A DNA stretch of 64,000 nt from Glycine soja. Lineage: Eukaryota > Streptophyta > Magnoliopsida > Fabales > Fabaceae. Made by a program: the position numbers and the translations under genes. Shown here one piece after another: positions 44,629 to 54,836 of this stretch. The stretch lies in assembly GCF_004193775.1 (NCBI RefSeq), contig NC_041007.1:31981840-32045839 (forward strand), in the 5' to 3' direction. The notes beneath the pieces are model-generated. The model was not told the DNA's origin. It searched no databases and saw only the letters and a list, made by a program, of their open reading frames with translations. Numbering within the stretch: the first letter of the stretch is position 1; every line of letters starts with the position of its first letter.

Positions 44629-45441
44629 TGTCGCAAAACAGCTGAAATACATAGCCAGGGGGCTGAGGGATCCTTAGGACAGCCCCCTTCAGCCTATTTA
44701 TAGGAAAAAGGGGGAGGAGGTTGCCGCCCAGCTTGCCCAGGAGAGCTGGGTTGCTTCTTCCAGAAGCTATCCAGCTTCGAAAAATACTCTGGAAGGCCCA
44801 ATTCAAAATTTCAAAATTGATATTTGCACCCCTCATTTTGATAACTTCACCCAACTTTTTTCGTAATTTACTGAAAAGTTAAGGAAGCCTATAGGACTTG
44901 ATTTTATTCTTTTTTCTCTTCCTTCTCACCCATATTAAGTGAAATATGATTATTTAGGGTTATGAGAATTTTACAGAAGCATTACGGGTGTCCCGAAAGC
45001 CCCGGAATCCCATTTTTTAACAAAACGGGGTAGGTGGTTAGGCAAGCTAGGTTGCTTCCACCTTAAGCAAGAAAATGCCCAGAAAACTCTAGGGCCCAGA
45101 TTTGAAAATTACTATTTGCACCCCCATTTTACTAAATACACCCCCTTTTCCATTTTTTGCTGATTCTTTTTCCGTAACGTTACGGAACCACACGAATTAT
45201 GTAACGATACTTGTTTTCTTTTCATAATGTCACGAAACTTTACGGATTATGCAACCATCCCCTCTTCGGCCTCTGGAATGTTACAGAACTTTACGGATTG
45301 CGCAATAATATTCTTTCAACTCCCGACATGTCGCAGAACTTCATGGATTGCCTAATGATGGGCGTCAAGTACCTCGAAGTGATCAAGCGAGGGTCGCATC
45401 CCAACAAACAGATGGTCCCCAGACAAAATTAGGATATGACA
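44629..45441 (-). mobile_element. 3' LTR of A2, short
   Basis: On the minus strand it starts TGTCATATCC at 45441. U3 carries the same CGTAAC repeats as A1, then a partial duplication (two GGGTGCAAATA... blocks near 44830 and 45125), then TATAAATA at 44695-44702. It stops 66 bp later at TTTGCGACA. A1's LTR continues about 1.1 kb beyond its TATA (without S1), so most of R/U5 is missing here. Confidence 0.75.
44695..44702 (-). promoter_or_regulatory. TATA box of the A2 LTR
   Basis: TATAAATA on the minus strand, at the same relation to upstream sequence (a leader with CTGGGCRAGCTGGGCGGCAACC) as in A1. Confidence 0.6.
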
Positions 45442-45455
45442 ATTGCCCCTCTTTA
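45442..45455 (-). other. Polypurine tract of A2
   Basis: TAAAGAGGGGCAAT on the minus strand, one base different from A1, directly before the LTR. Confidence 0.8.
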
Positions 45456-45639
45456 CTTGTCTTTTATTGGAGATAAAAGGGAAGTAAAGATAAGACACTA
45501 ATTTCGTTCGAGTGGAACACCATTCAGTCGGACAAACTCCCCGCCAGCGGAACCTGCAAAAATTTCGAAAATGATCAGCACCGAACGACCAACATCATCC
45601 TGATACTGCTGAATTTGTTCCTCTTGGTTGACACAAGGC

Positions 45640-47040
45640 GCAGAATGACCATAATTTGTCTCTGCGTGCCATCGGACACGATCGGGCTTGGATGGAAAGG
45701 CGCAGAATGACCATAATTTGTCTTTGTGCGCCATCGGACACGATCGCCTCTAGATGGCGAAACGGTGTGCGGAATGACCATAATTTCTCTCCGCCCACCA
45801 CTCGACTCACTGCCCCTGAATGACAAAGGGCACAGAATGACCATAATTTGTCTTTGCGCGTTTATCACTCGACTTGTTGCTCCTGAATGACAAAGGGCGC
45901 AAAATAACCATAATTTGTCTTTGCGTGTTTATCACTCGACTTGCTGCTCCTGAATGACAAAAGGCGTAGAATGACCATAATTTTTCTCTGCGCGTTTATC
46001 ACTCGTCGAGTCTTACAGATAGCAAAAGCATGCGGATGACCATAATTTGTCTCTGCGTTTCATCGGGCATGATCACCTCTGGATGACAAAAGGGCGCAGA
46101 ATGACCATAATTTGTTTCTGCGTGCCATCGGACACGATTGTGTCTGGATGGCGAAAAGGGGTGCGGAATGACCATAATTTGTCTCCGCATGTCATCGGGC
46201 TCGCCGCCTCTGCATGACAAAAGGGCGCAAAATGACCATTATTTGTCTTTGCGTGCCATCAGACACGATCGAGCCTGGCTGGAAAGGTGCAGAATGACCA
46301 TAATTTGTCTCTGTGCACCATCAGACACGATCGCCTTTGGATGGCGAAAAGGTGTGCGGAATGACCATAATTTGTCTATGCATGTCATCGAGCTCGCCGC
46401 CTCTGGCTGACAAAAGGGTGCAGAATTACCATAATTTGTCTCTGCGTGCCATCGGATACGATTGTGTCTGGATGGCGAAAAGGTGTGCAGAATGACCATA
46501 ATTTATCTCCGCATGTCATCGGGCTCACCACCTCTGGATGACAAAAGGGCGCAGAATGACCATAATTTGTCTCTGCGTGCCATCAGACACGATCGAGCCT
46601 GGATGGAAAGGCATAGAATGACCACAATTTGTCACTACGCACCATCAGACACGATCGCCTCTGGATGGCGAAAAGGTGTGCGGAATGACCATAATTTGTC
46701 TCCGCATGTCATCGGGCTCGCCGCCTCTGGATGACAAAAGGGCGCAGAATGACCATAATTTGTCTCTACGTGCCATCGGACACGATCGAGCCTGGACGGA
46801 AAGGCGCAGAATGACCATAATTTTTCTCTGTGCACCATCGGACACGATCGCCTCTGGATGGCAAAAAGGTGTGCGGAATGACCATAATTTGTCTCTGCAT
46901 GTCATCAGGCTTGCCGCCTCTGGATGACAAAAGGGCACAGAATGACCGTAATTTGTCTCTGCGTGCCATCGGACACGATTGTGTCTGAATGGCAAAAAGA
47001 TGAGCGGAATGACCATAATTTGTCTCCGCATGTCACATGA
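45640..47040 (-). repeat. Tandem array of ~65-bp units, about 22 copies
   Basis: The core CCATAATTTGTCTCTGC (plus strand) recurs about every 65 bp, alternating between units with GACACGATCG and units with CTCGCCGCCTCTGGATGAC. It matches the array at 4916-5285 of A1 in reverse orientation. Several reading frames stay open through the units because stop codons are rare in the unit, giving spurious ORFs on both strands. Confidence 0.9.
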
Positions 47041-48446
47041 CCTCAGGGTCAGTATGACAGAGATTGTGGGGCGGCCGACAAAAGCGAGGCTCTTGCTCCT
47101 ACGTATCCTCAATGAGGAACTCAGATCTGCGTAGTTTTGGATAACTTGTGAGACTAAAATAGTCTCAGTGTTTTCTTAACTAAAATGCGAACAGGCTTTA
47201 GTAAAGAGACAAAACTTCCAACTGATCAGAGCCACATATGCTTTTTGGATGAAAAACAATGTGTCTACCGGGGAAGGATAGTATGCTGATGAAATTTTCT
47301 CATAACCATAAATGAGATTTTGGACATTAGCATTTCGTTTCAAAATGACCATTTAGAGGAAACACTGAGTTCAACAAAAATAGAAGAAAATCACTCAAAG
47401 TGTATCAACCTCACACAGGTAAGTGTTTCATCCTAATTCCGAACCATAGATATGTCATGACTTGATTTTGCAAATCATCTCCTATCAAATCAAAGATTAC
47501 ATGTGTGATCATGGATTAATAGGACTTCTTCTTGGGAATGGTTTGTTTTCTTGGTGGGAAATTTGGCTTTGAGTGTTTTAGGCCTTTTCCTTTCTTTTCC
47601 TGTTTAGTGTGAGGTGAACAAGTCACCGACGCACAGGATTTTGGTTGGCAATCAAAGGGAGAGGACCACTTTAGGTCGTGGTTTCCTTTCTTTTCTTGTT
47701 TACTTGGTGACAATTCTGTATTGTTCAGATATTGTCTGGTCCAAAGACCTTTCTACATATTTCTTCTATTTTCTTCCGATCATTGATCGGGAATTTTCTT
47801 TCTTCTGTTTGCTTTCTCCCACTCTTTGATTGAGAAATTTCTCTTTTTGCTTTCTTCCGATTCTTTTGATCATGAATTTTCTCCTTTTCTCTCTCTTTTT
47901 TTTTTGTTTTCTTCTGAGGGCAAGGATTGACATTCTCACCCTGGGTCAAGGTTTATGGTAAGTTGGGATTTTGGCTCAAGGCTCATAGAACGGCTGGATA
48001 TGACATATGTCAAGGTTTGGTTTGGTTTAGGAATAAAGGGGATGTCCCACATTATTTCCATGACACAAATGCAACAATAATGATTAGGAAATTTTATGCA
48101 AAACTAGTCATGCATGCACCTATGGGGACACTCAAGTGTTGAAAAAAAATTTGGTCATGTGATGCTAGGGCTCATGATTCATTTTCTCTACTTTAGTCAA
48201 CCCAGTGTTTCCAAAATATGTTCTTTTATCAATTTGTGCATTCATTCGAGTCCATTTTTGGGCATTCGGGAAAATTTTCACAGCATTCACCCTTCAGGTG
48301 TATACACATTTTTCAGAAACCGATTATGATCATTGAAATTTTTTGCAAAGAAAAGCTGGAAGTTATCTCTTTTCAAAAGCATGTTGGTTTTTTAGCTAGA
48401 CAACTTATTATTATTTTTTTCTTTTTTCTCTCTTTTTCTTTTTCCA
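47041..48446 (-). other. Non-coding 3' internal region of A2
   Basis: Homologous in reverse orientation to 3640-4910 of A1. Both contain a short GGGAATTTTC/GATCGGGAA repeat (47775-47885; A1 4075-4170). No gene. Open frames such as 47614-47829 are seen in both copies but are not conserved in frame. Confidence 0.65.
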
Positions 48447-48780
48447 TGAGGTATTTTGCTACCTAAACATATGTATATTTTTGTGTGGTATTTTGCTATA
48501 TACATGCGTGTCCAAGGTATCTTGCTACCTAAACATACATATATATGTTTTGTGAGATATTTTTGCTATATACATGCATATCCAAGGTATCTTGCTACCT
48601 AAACATACATATATATATATATTCTGTGAGGTATGTTTGCTATATACATGCATATCCAAGGTATCTTGCTACCTAAACATACATATATATATTTTGTGAG
48701 GTATCTTTTTGCTACATACATGCATGTCTAAGGTATTTTCACTACCTAAACACACATACATATATTTTGTGAGGCATGAC
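48447..48780. repeat. ~70-bp AT-rich tandem repeats
   Basis: GGTATCTTGCTACCTAAACA followed by CATATATA and a GCTATATACATGCAT segment recurs four to five times. The unit contains GGTATCTTGCTACC, itself a near palindrome. It is absent at the corresponding place in A1, where a different T-rich repeat lies (3206-3330). 48781-49039 holds nothing recognisable. Confidence 0.75.
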
Positions 48781-49039
48781 TACCTTCCGAGCTTGTGCTT
48801 GTTTCATTTAATTTCCTAGGATCATGAGCAACTATTTGTGTCCTACTATGACTTGAGAAACAAAAGGTGATCAAATAACAAGCAGAAATTTAAAAGTTAC
48901 TAGGTTGCCTCCTAGTAGCGCTTCTTTAACGTCTTGAGCTGGACGCTTGATGACTTGTCGGTCACGCACTTAATACTTTGCTTACCTTTGGCTTTGGACA
49001 TGGTCGCCTATTGGTCGGCCATGTGTTGTAGGCAACGCT

Positions 49040-49840
49040 CTAACCTTTTTGTCGATTAGCTGAGGTGAACTCTAGAGGTGGTGGCGGTGCGTCTATTGCC
49101 CGCTCTCGGCCATCCCCGGGCTGCTGTGGTGTCTCGCCCTGCGCCTGCCTGGGGGCACAGTACTTCTTAATGAAAGCTCGATTAGTAGGGGGCCTAATGA
49201 CCTTGCTGGGGGCGACAGACACTTCGTAGAACTGACAAAGGCCCGTAATCAGAGCTGGAAACCCCAGGAACCTATTGGACTTCTTCGAGTCCACTAGGTG
49301 TCTTGCGGGCACGACCCCTGCAAACAATAGATGATATCAGAAATCAGTTGAGCGATGCGCATACTTACCTATCTCATGATGGCGTGACCTTGCTGGGGGG
49401 ACGGGCACCCTATAGGATTGACAGAGGCCCATAACCTGAACTGGAAACCCTAGGGCCCTGCCGGACTTCTCCTGGTCCACTGGGTGCCTTGTGGGCGCGA
49501 TCCCTACAAATAGTAGATGACATTAGAAATCAGTTGAACCATATGCATACTTACCTATGTCGGGATGGCATAGACCAACTGATACTTCCGCTGGGGGAGA
49601 TCAGCATTATGGTCGCTGGGCAGAATGTTGCTAAGTAGCAACATCATCTATATCTGTGTAAGAGTGGTTATGTTGGTGGCATTGATCCACACTCGTCTCT
49701 TTGCAGCGGCATGGGTGAAATCTTGCCCCGGTATACATAGTAGCTGCGTGATAGCTGCCCTCCAATATCAGGGGGTGGCCCAGGAACTAATTAAAGGAAA
49801 CTATTGGCCCCTTAACCGGGAGCGCAAGTCTCAGTTAAAC
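49040..49840 (-). pseudogene. A2 accessory ORF, 'putative plant transposon protein'-like, decayed
   Basis: Homologous to 1195-1720 of A1. Visible pieces are ILPSDHNADLP-like coding near 49600, then the ARHLVDSKKSNRFLGFPALITGLCQFYEV segment and AFIKKYCAPRQAQG (49327-49040). Frame changes occur at least three times and the N-terminal half is missing. A direct duplication of 187 bp (49199-49570) repeats the ALxxGLCQ block. It cannot encode the full domain. Confidence 0.7.
49199..49570 (-). repeat. Direct duplication, 187-bp period
   Basis: GACCTTGCTGGGGG begins at 49199 and again at 49386. The two units are about 80 % alike by eye and each ends with ATGCATACTTACCTAT-type sequence. The duplication lies inside the accessory pseudogene and is absent in A1. 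Confidence 0.8.
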
Positions 49841-49868
49841 ATTTAATGGCAGAGGACCTTAAATTCTC

Positions 49869-50669
49869 TTAAGGTGTGGGTATGGAGAACACTAAAAATG
49901 AGGACGCGTAGCCCTCTAAAGGCGAGGGCGTGCTACCCTCTGAAGGTGAGGACATGTAGCCCTCTGAAGGTGAGGGCGTGTAGCCCTCTAAAGGCGGGGG
50001 TGTGCAGCCCTCCAAAGGCGAGGACGTGCAGCCCTCTGAAGGTGAGGACATGTAGCTCTCTGAAGGCGAGGGCGTGTAGCCCTCTAAAGGTGAGGACGTG
50101 TAGTCCTCTGAAGGCGAGGGTGTGTAGCTCTCTGAAGGTGAGGATGTGAAGTCCTCTGAAGGCGAGGACACGTAGTCCTGTGAAGGCGAGGACATGTAGT
50201 CCTCTGAAGGCAAGGGCATGCAGCCATCTAAAGGCGAGGTCGTGTAGCCCTCTGAAGGTGAGGACGTGAAGCCCTCTGAAGGTGAGGACGTGTAGTCCTC
50301 TAAAGGCGAGGACGTGTAGTCCTCTAGAGGTGAGGATGTATAGTCCTCTGAAGGCGAGGGCATGCAGCCATCTAAAGGCGAGGGCGTGTAGCCCTCTGAA
50401 GGTGAGAGCATGTAGCCCTCTGAAGGTGAGGACGTGTGGTCCTCTGAAGGTGAGGACGTATAGCCCTCTGATGGCGAGGACGCGTAGTCCTCTGAAGGTG
50501 AGGACATGTAGTCCTCTAAAGGTGAGGACGTGTAGTCCTCTGGAGGTGAGGATGTATAGTCCTCTGACGGTGAGGGCGTGTAGCCCTCTGAAGGTGAGGA
50601 GGTGTAGTCCTCTGAAGGTGAGAGCATGTAGCCCTCTAAGGGTGAGGGTACTAGTACCCAAGGGTCCAT
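49869..50669 (-). CDS. Minisatellite-encoded repeat protein (24-bp unit)
   Basis: A 266-codon open frame on the minus strand, made of about 32 copies of an 8-residue unit, SPSEDYTS with variants (SPSEGYTP, SPLEGYMS). The DNA unit is 24 bp, so copy gain or loss keeps the frame. A second minus frame (50661-49933) and parts of the plus strand are also open, because the unit lacks stops in several frames; this weakens the case that any one frame is translated. It sits between A2 gag and the accessory domain, in element sense. There is no signal peptide or known domain. The product would be acidic and disordered. Real expression is uncertain. Confidence 0.4.
   Translation of the reverse strand: MDPWVLVPSPLEGYMLSPSEDYTSSPSEGYTPSPSEDYTSSPPEDYTSSPLEDYMSSPSEDYASSPSEGYTSSPSEDHTSSPSEGYMLSPSEGYTPSPLDGCMPSPSEDYTSSPLEDYTSSPLEDYTSSPSEGFTSSPSEGYTTSPLDGCMPLPSEDYMSSPSQDYVSSPSEDFTSSPSESYTPSPSEDYTSSPLEGYTPSPSESYMSSPSEGCTSSPLEGCTPPPLEGYTPSPSEGYMSSPSEGSTPSPLEGYASSFLVFSIPTP
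49885..50650. repeat. 24-bp minisatellite, about 32 units
   Basis: Unit CTCTGAAGGTGAGGACGTGTAG plus two bases (plus strand). Units vary mainly at GGTGAGG/GGCGAGG and at GACGTG/GGCGTG. No such block is present in the visible part of A1. Confidence 0.92.
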
Positions 50670-51054
50670 CCTTATGCAGTTAACATGATTTTTAAGGATG
50701 CAGATGCATGCAACCTTTGTTGTGAAATTTGGTAAATGCGGACTTCATACGAAACAATGCAATGTAATGGAAAGTTGTACAATGTTCATGACATTCTTTC
50801 CCTATTTTGTGATTTTGATTTTGATTTAATTTTTTTGGAATACACAGATTGATTGTCCTTTTGAAAGAGGTGATAATTCATGCAACCTTATCCTATCTTT
50901 TGCAAATCTTTCTGGGAACTCCCTCAGAGTGTATGTTCTGTTTGATTTAGTCACTTGACCATTTTGGAGTGACGGCAATGGAGCCGTTTGACGTTTAATC
51001 AATCCATTGAAATTCCAGGGTTTGTCCCCCTTTTTTTTGTTTAAAAACATTGAC
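50670..51054. other. Non-coding spacer in A2
   Basis: AT-rich, with no gene or repeat that I recognise. A 74-codon minus frame here (51050-50826) has no family resemblance I can name. Confidence 0.5.
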
Positions 51055-51425
51055 GGGTAAGAACTTTTGATCTACCCCTATGTTCACTTGAGGCTCATGC
51101 ATGATGCCCCTCATTGCCCCAGTGTAAGGCTTTGAGGTACCAATTGTTATCTTTCATCATGACCTTGTAGCTGGGAACCTATTGGGTGAGAACTTCTAAT
51201 CTACCCCTAGGTTCACTTGAGGTTCATGCATGATGCCCCTCATTGCCCCAGTGTAGGGCTCTGAGGTACCAATCGTTGTCTTTCGTCATGACCTTGTAGC
51301 AGGGAACCTATTGGGTGAAAAATTCTAATATGCCCCTAGGTTCACTTGAGGTTCATGCACGATGCCCCTCATTGCCCCAGTATAGGGCTCTGAGGTACCA
51401 ATCGTTGTTTTCACAACTTGGTAGC
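51055..51425. repeat. 129-bp tandem repeat, nearly three units
   Basis: Units start at 51055, 51184 and 51313 (GGGTRARAA), exactly 129 bp apart. Each holds TTCACTTGAGGTTCATGC, CCCCTCATTGCCCCAGT and GAGGTACCAATCGTTG. The third is cut short near 51425. 51426-51914 has nothing further that I recognise. Confidence 0.88.
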
Positions 51426-51914
51426 AAGGAAGAATGAAAGAAGCGGTTGATTCTTGCAAAAAGAATTTTCAAGGATGAGAAATAGTTGAAGGATTTTTTC
51501 AATCGACGGATTAAGTCAAATGACTCCTATTCTTGATAACTCACTTCTCTCTAAAAAGGCAAAATTTCTGGAATGATAAAATGAGGTCCCATGAATGTCT
51601 ATATTTTTACTTGAAAACACAGTCAATCAAATGCTTTTTTTTTGAACTTTTCTGCTTTACTCGTTGTTTACGGCACCTCACCAACGTGCAGGACGAGTAA
51701 TCTCTGATTGAACGGTCTTGGAAGTCAACACTCAGGAGCGCAGACACTCACATTCCGGTGGAAGTTGAATAAGCAAATATGTGTTTGTGAGAGGATGAGA
51801 GACAAGAATGTCAAATTCATCCATTTTAGCATTGTAACTATTGTTTATAATAATGGCATAAACTTGAAAATCCTGATGAGTCATTAGAGACATCTAACAA
51901 CAGCTTTCAAAATT

Positions 51915-52026
51915 GCCCCATGTGTGGTGTCGTTTGTCAATGTTAGGATTCATAAGCGATTCTCCTCAAATTTCAGCCAGCCCGTATATGAATCCTAACA
52001 TTGACAAACGACACCACACATGGGGC
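51915..52026. repeat. Perfect 40-bp inverted repeat, 32-bp loop
   Basis: 51915-51954 is the exact reverse complement of 51987-52026; the arms include GTGTCGTTTGTCAATGTTAG. The right arm is coding sequence of the gag C-terminus and the loop marks the end of gag homology. Beyond it, where protease and pol should follow, no coding similarity remains. Confidence 0.95.
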
Positions 52027-53880
52027 TCAATGGAATTAGACTTTAGACTTTGCACCTTACGCTTCAGGGTCATACAATGCTCAATGGAATGTCCCGGGGC
52101 TCCTCCATGATAAGAACATATTGCGTTCGAGTCGTATCCTCGGAAAAATGGAGGTTGAGGGAACCTAGCAGGGGTTATGGCTACCATTGCAGTATCAACT
52201 AGATAATGGAGCAAGTTAGCATAGGACACCAGGATTGGGGTGAATTCTACAAGCTTTTTGCTGCAAAATTCCTTCCTTGGTTGGTGTTTTGGTTCGTGCT
52301 AAAGCTGGTGTTTAGCATTGGTTGTGTGGAAGGTGGGTTTTGTGGTTGATTTAGGGATGGCCTTTGTGGATAACTGGGTGGTAGGTAAGGAGAAGGGTTG
52401 TTATTGGCTAAGTAATGACATTGTTGGGTTGGTGGGAAACTTGGCCGTATAGGAATGGCAGTCACAACATGGGTTTCTCCCTCGTCCTCACCCTCTTCAT
52501 TTGCCCCAGTTTTCTCATTCGTCCAAGCAGGATGATTAAATTTTCCTTTTTTCAGATCCGCTTCGACCCTTTCCCCGACGAAGACCAAATTCGCAAAGCT
52601 TGAAGGTGCGTACCCCACCATTTTTCATAGTAAAACACTGGTAATGTGTCTACTATTATTATGATCATCTCTTTCTCCGTCATTGTAAGTGCCACTTGAG
52701 TTGCCAAGTCTCTCCATCTTTGGGCATAATCTTTGAAAGATCTGTGCCCCCTTTTTGCACATGTTCTGTAGTTGCATCCTATCCGGAGCCATATCAGAAT
52801 TGTACTAACACTGCCTAACGAAGGCAACCATTAGGTCCTTCCAAGAATGGACTCAGGAAGGTTCCTAAGTTAGTATGCCGGGTGACAGTTGTCCCAGTAA
52901 GAATTTCTTGGGAAAAATGTATCAGCAGTTTCTCATCTTTTGCGTATGCCCCCATCTTTCGACAATACATCTTTAGATGGTTCTCAGGGCAAGTAGTCCC
53001 CTTGTACTTGTCAAAGTCCGGCACCTTGAACTTGGGAATGGCCATGTTTGGGTACTAGGAACAACTCTTCTACGTCAGTAAAGGCATAATCTCTGCCTCC
53101 TTCAACGACCCTAAGCCTTTCCTCTAGATGATCCAACTTCTCCCATTTCTGCCATAGCATGAGGGTTTTTACCCGCTGTGGAATGCAAAAGGTGTGGTTG
53201 TGGGTGATACTGAGGGCCCTCTAAAGTGTTTTGCAGGGGTATACTACCAACTGCTTACACATCAGTGGCATATCCGAGGCAAGGCTCGAAGTCGGCTAGA
53301 TTGTGGTGGGGCATTCCATGTGTCTCCCCCATGGGTTGAGAGAGATGTGCATGATCAGATTGAGGTTGTTGGCTTTCAATGAGTATGGGAGATGAGTTAT
53401 TGACATCCTCCTTAGGAGGCGAGCCATATGGCGGGAAGGCGTTCTTGTTTTGAATTTCCACATCATGGGGTCGCCCGTACTTCCCAAATCTTTGCCCACC
53501 ATATCTGAGGTTGGATGATTCATTTGGTTGAGATCAGATGGGGGCATCGGGTTCACCTTAGCAACAGTGCTGATAGCGGCAATTGCAACCGTATTGGCTT
53601 CCATTATCTTCTTCATGCTCATCATGGCCTCCACCATGGTGGCCATTTTCTCTTTCATGGCCTCCATGTCGGCCTTCATCTGCTCTTGCACCTCCTCTAC
53701 TTCACCCATTACTCTAGCTCTAGCACGGGTTTGGTAAGCCGCACTGACCTCCATTATCTCCTTTATGCTCATCATTGTGGCCATTTTCTCTTTCAAGGCC
53801 TCCGTGTCGGCCTTCATTTGCTCTTGCACCTCCTCTACTTCACCCATTACTCTAGCTCTAGCACAGGTTTGGTAAGGGTG
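51966..53880 (-). pseudogene. A2 gag (Tat/Ogre type), frameshifted
   Basis: Pieces in four frames. 53847-53296: coiled-coil EEVQEQMKADMEAMKEKMATM, duplicated. 53461-53255: SQPMGETHGMPHHNLADFEP. 53045-52815: VPDFDKYKGTTCPENHLKMYC and AYAKDEKLLIHF. 52827-52552: SFKDYAQRWRDLATQV. 52621-52247: MVGYAPSSFANLVFVGERVEADLKKGKF and a Pro/Asn-rich tail. 52229-51966: CSYHGGAPGHSIEHC, a CCHC-like knuckle (C-X3-H...H-X4-C spacing is atypical but usual for this lineage). It is the particle protein of Ogre/Tat elements. At least four frameshifts make it non-functional. It ends at the 40-bp inverted repeat. Confidence 0.82.
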
Positions 53881-54836
53881 TCGTAAAGCATGTTTTTTTC
53901 TTTTTGATAATAATGATTAAGTTCATTTTTTTCAAGGAATGAATGCAATGAGCAATGCAACCAATGAAAAGGATGGATGTATGCGAATGATGCACAGTTG
54001 AAGTATTGCGAATTTTTACGCAGGACATGGGGTTGAATCAATTTAGATTTTCAACATGGTCCATGACATCTTTGTCAAGGTGAAACTGGAAGTAACAAGG
54101 ACATCAACAGTCCTAAATGTGTTTGGCAGTAGACGAAGCAGCGATGTAACTCGATCCATCTTTTGCCCCAATTTTTGCAAGATGGTTACTTCCATGCTTC
54201 AACTTGACATGATGAACCTTTTCGTAAAAGCATGAGCTTGGTTCAACCCTATAATCCAAGGAATGGCAATTCTTATCGCCAATACTTCAACAACCTTTCA
54301 TAGGGATGAATGACTCGGGCATACTTTAAGCTATGCATGGAAAATGTAATTATGAAATTGAGATGCCTGGAGAAACATCATTTCCTAGTTAACCATGCAT
54401 TAGGTACTATGTTCACTCATTTTGTTTTTAAGTTAAACGGGTTTATGATCCCAACATGGTTGGCTCATGGTACTGAATATATGCAACCAAGAATGCATCA
54501 TGAATTTTCATGCTTCCCTTTTTGTTTTTGTTTTGTAGAGGAAAATGCAAGGATCATGCATGAGCAAACACGAAAACAAAAGGTATGCAGTTTTTAGAAC
54601 AAAAAGTATGTTGAACGCATATGCATGATGATGCAATGACTCATGCAAAATGTGATGTTGGAATATGATAATGGACAAATGCAGGAACGATATGTTCATT
54701 ATGATGCCATGAAGAGATGCTTATGCGATGCATGATATGAATGCATGCTAGAGATAAAATGCGGGAGTGATTTGATTCGCACTGATCTTTGGAGTAAAAA
54801 CGCGGGATAAACACATTTTATTCATAAAGTTTATAA
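53881..54836 (-). other. Spacer between ORF1 and gag of A2
   Basis: AT-rich, with many ATGCAT and CATGATGCA stretches and no coding frame I trust. In Ogre elements the gap between ORF1 and gag is a known feature. Confidence 0.55.

Noticed and set aside
45498..47112. Many overlapping ORFs on both strands, and a CRISPR-like look
   Set aside because: They come from a 65-bp direct repeat without unique spacers. The units abut, vary gradually and belong to a retroelement.
49310..49390. Intron in the A2 accessory pseudogene (GTAAGTATG ... TTTGCAG)
   Set aside because: The supposed intron aligns with coding sequence of A1 (AQVIADAIYLFAG region), so it is decayed coding sequence.
49874..50683. Plus-strand ORFs across the 24-bp minisatellite
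   Set aside because: They are shadows of the repeat unit lacking stops. Only the minus frame in element sense is listed, and with low confidence.
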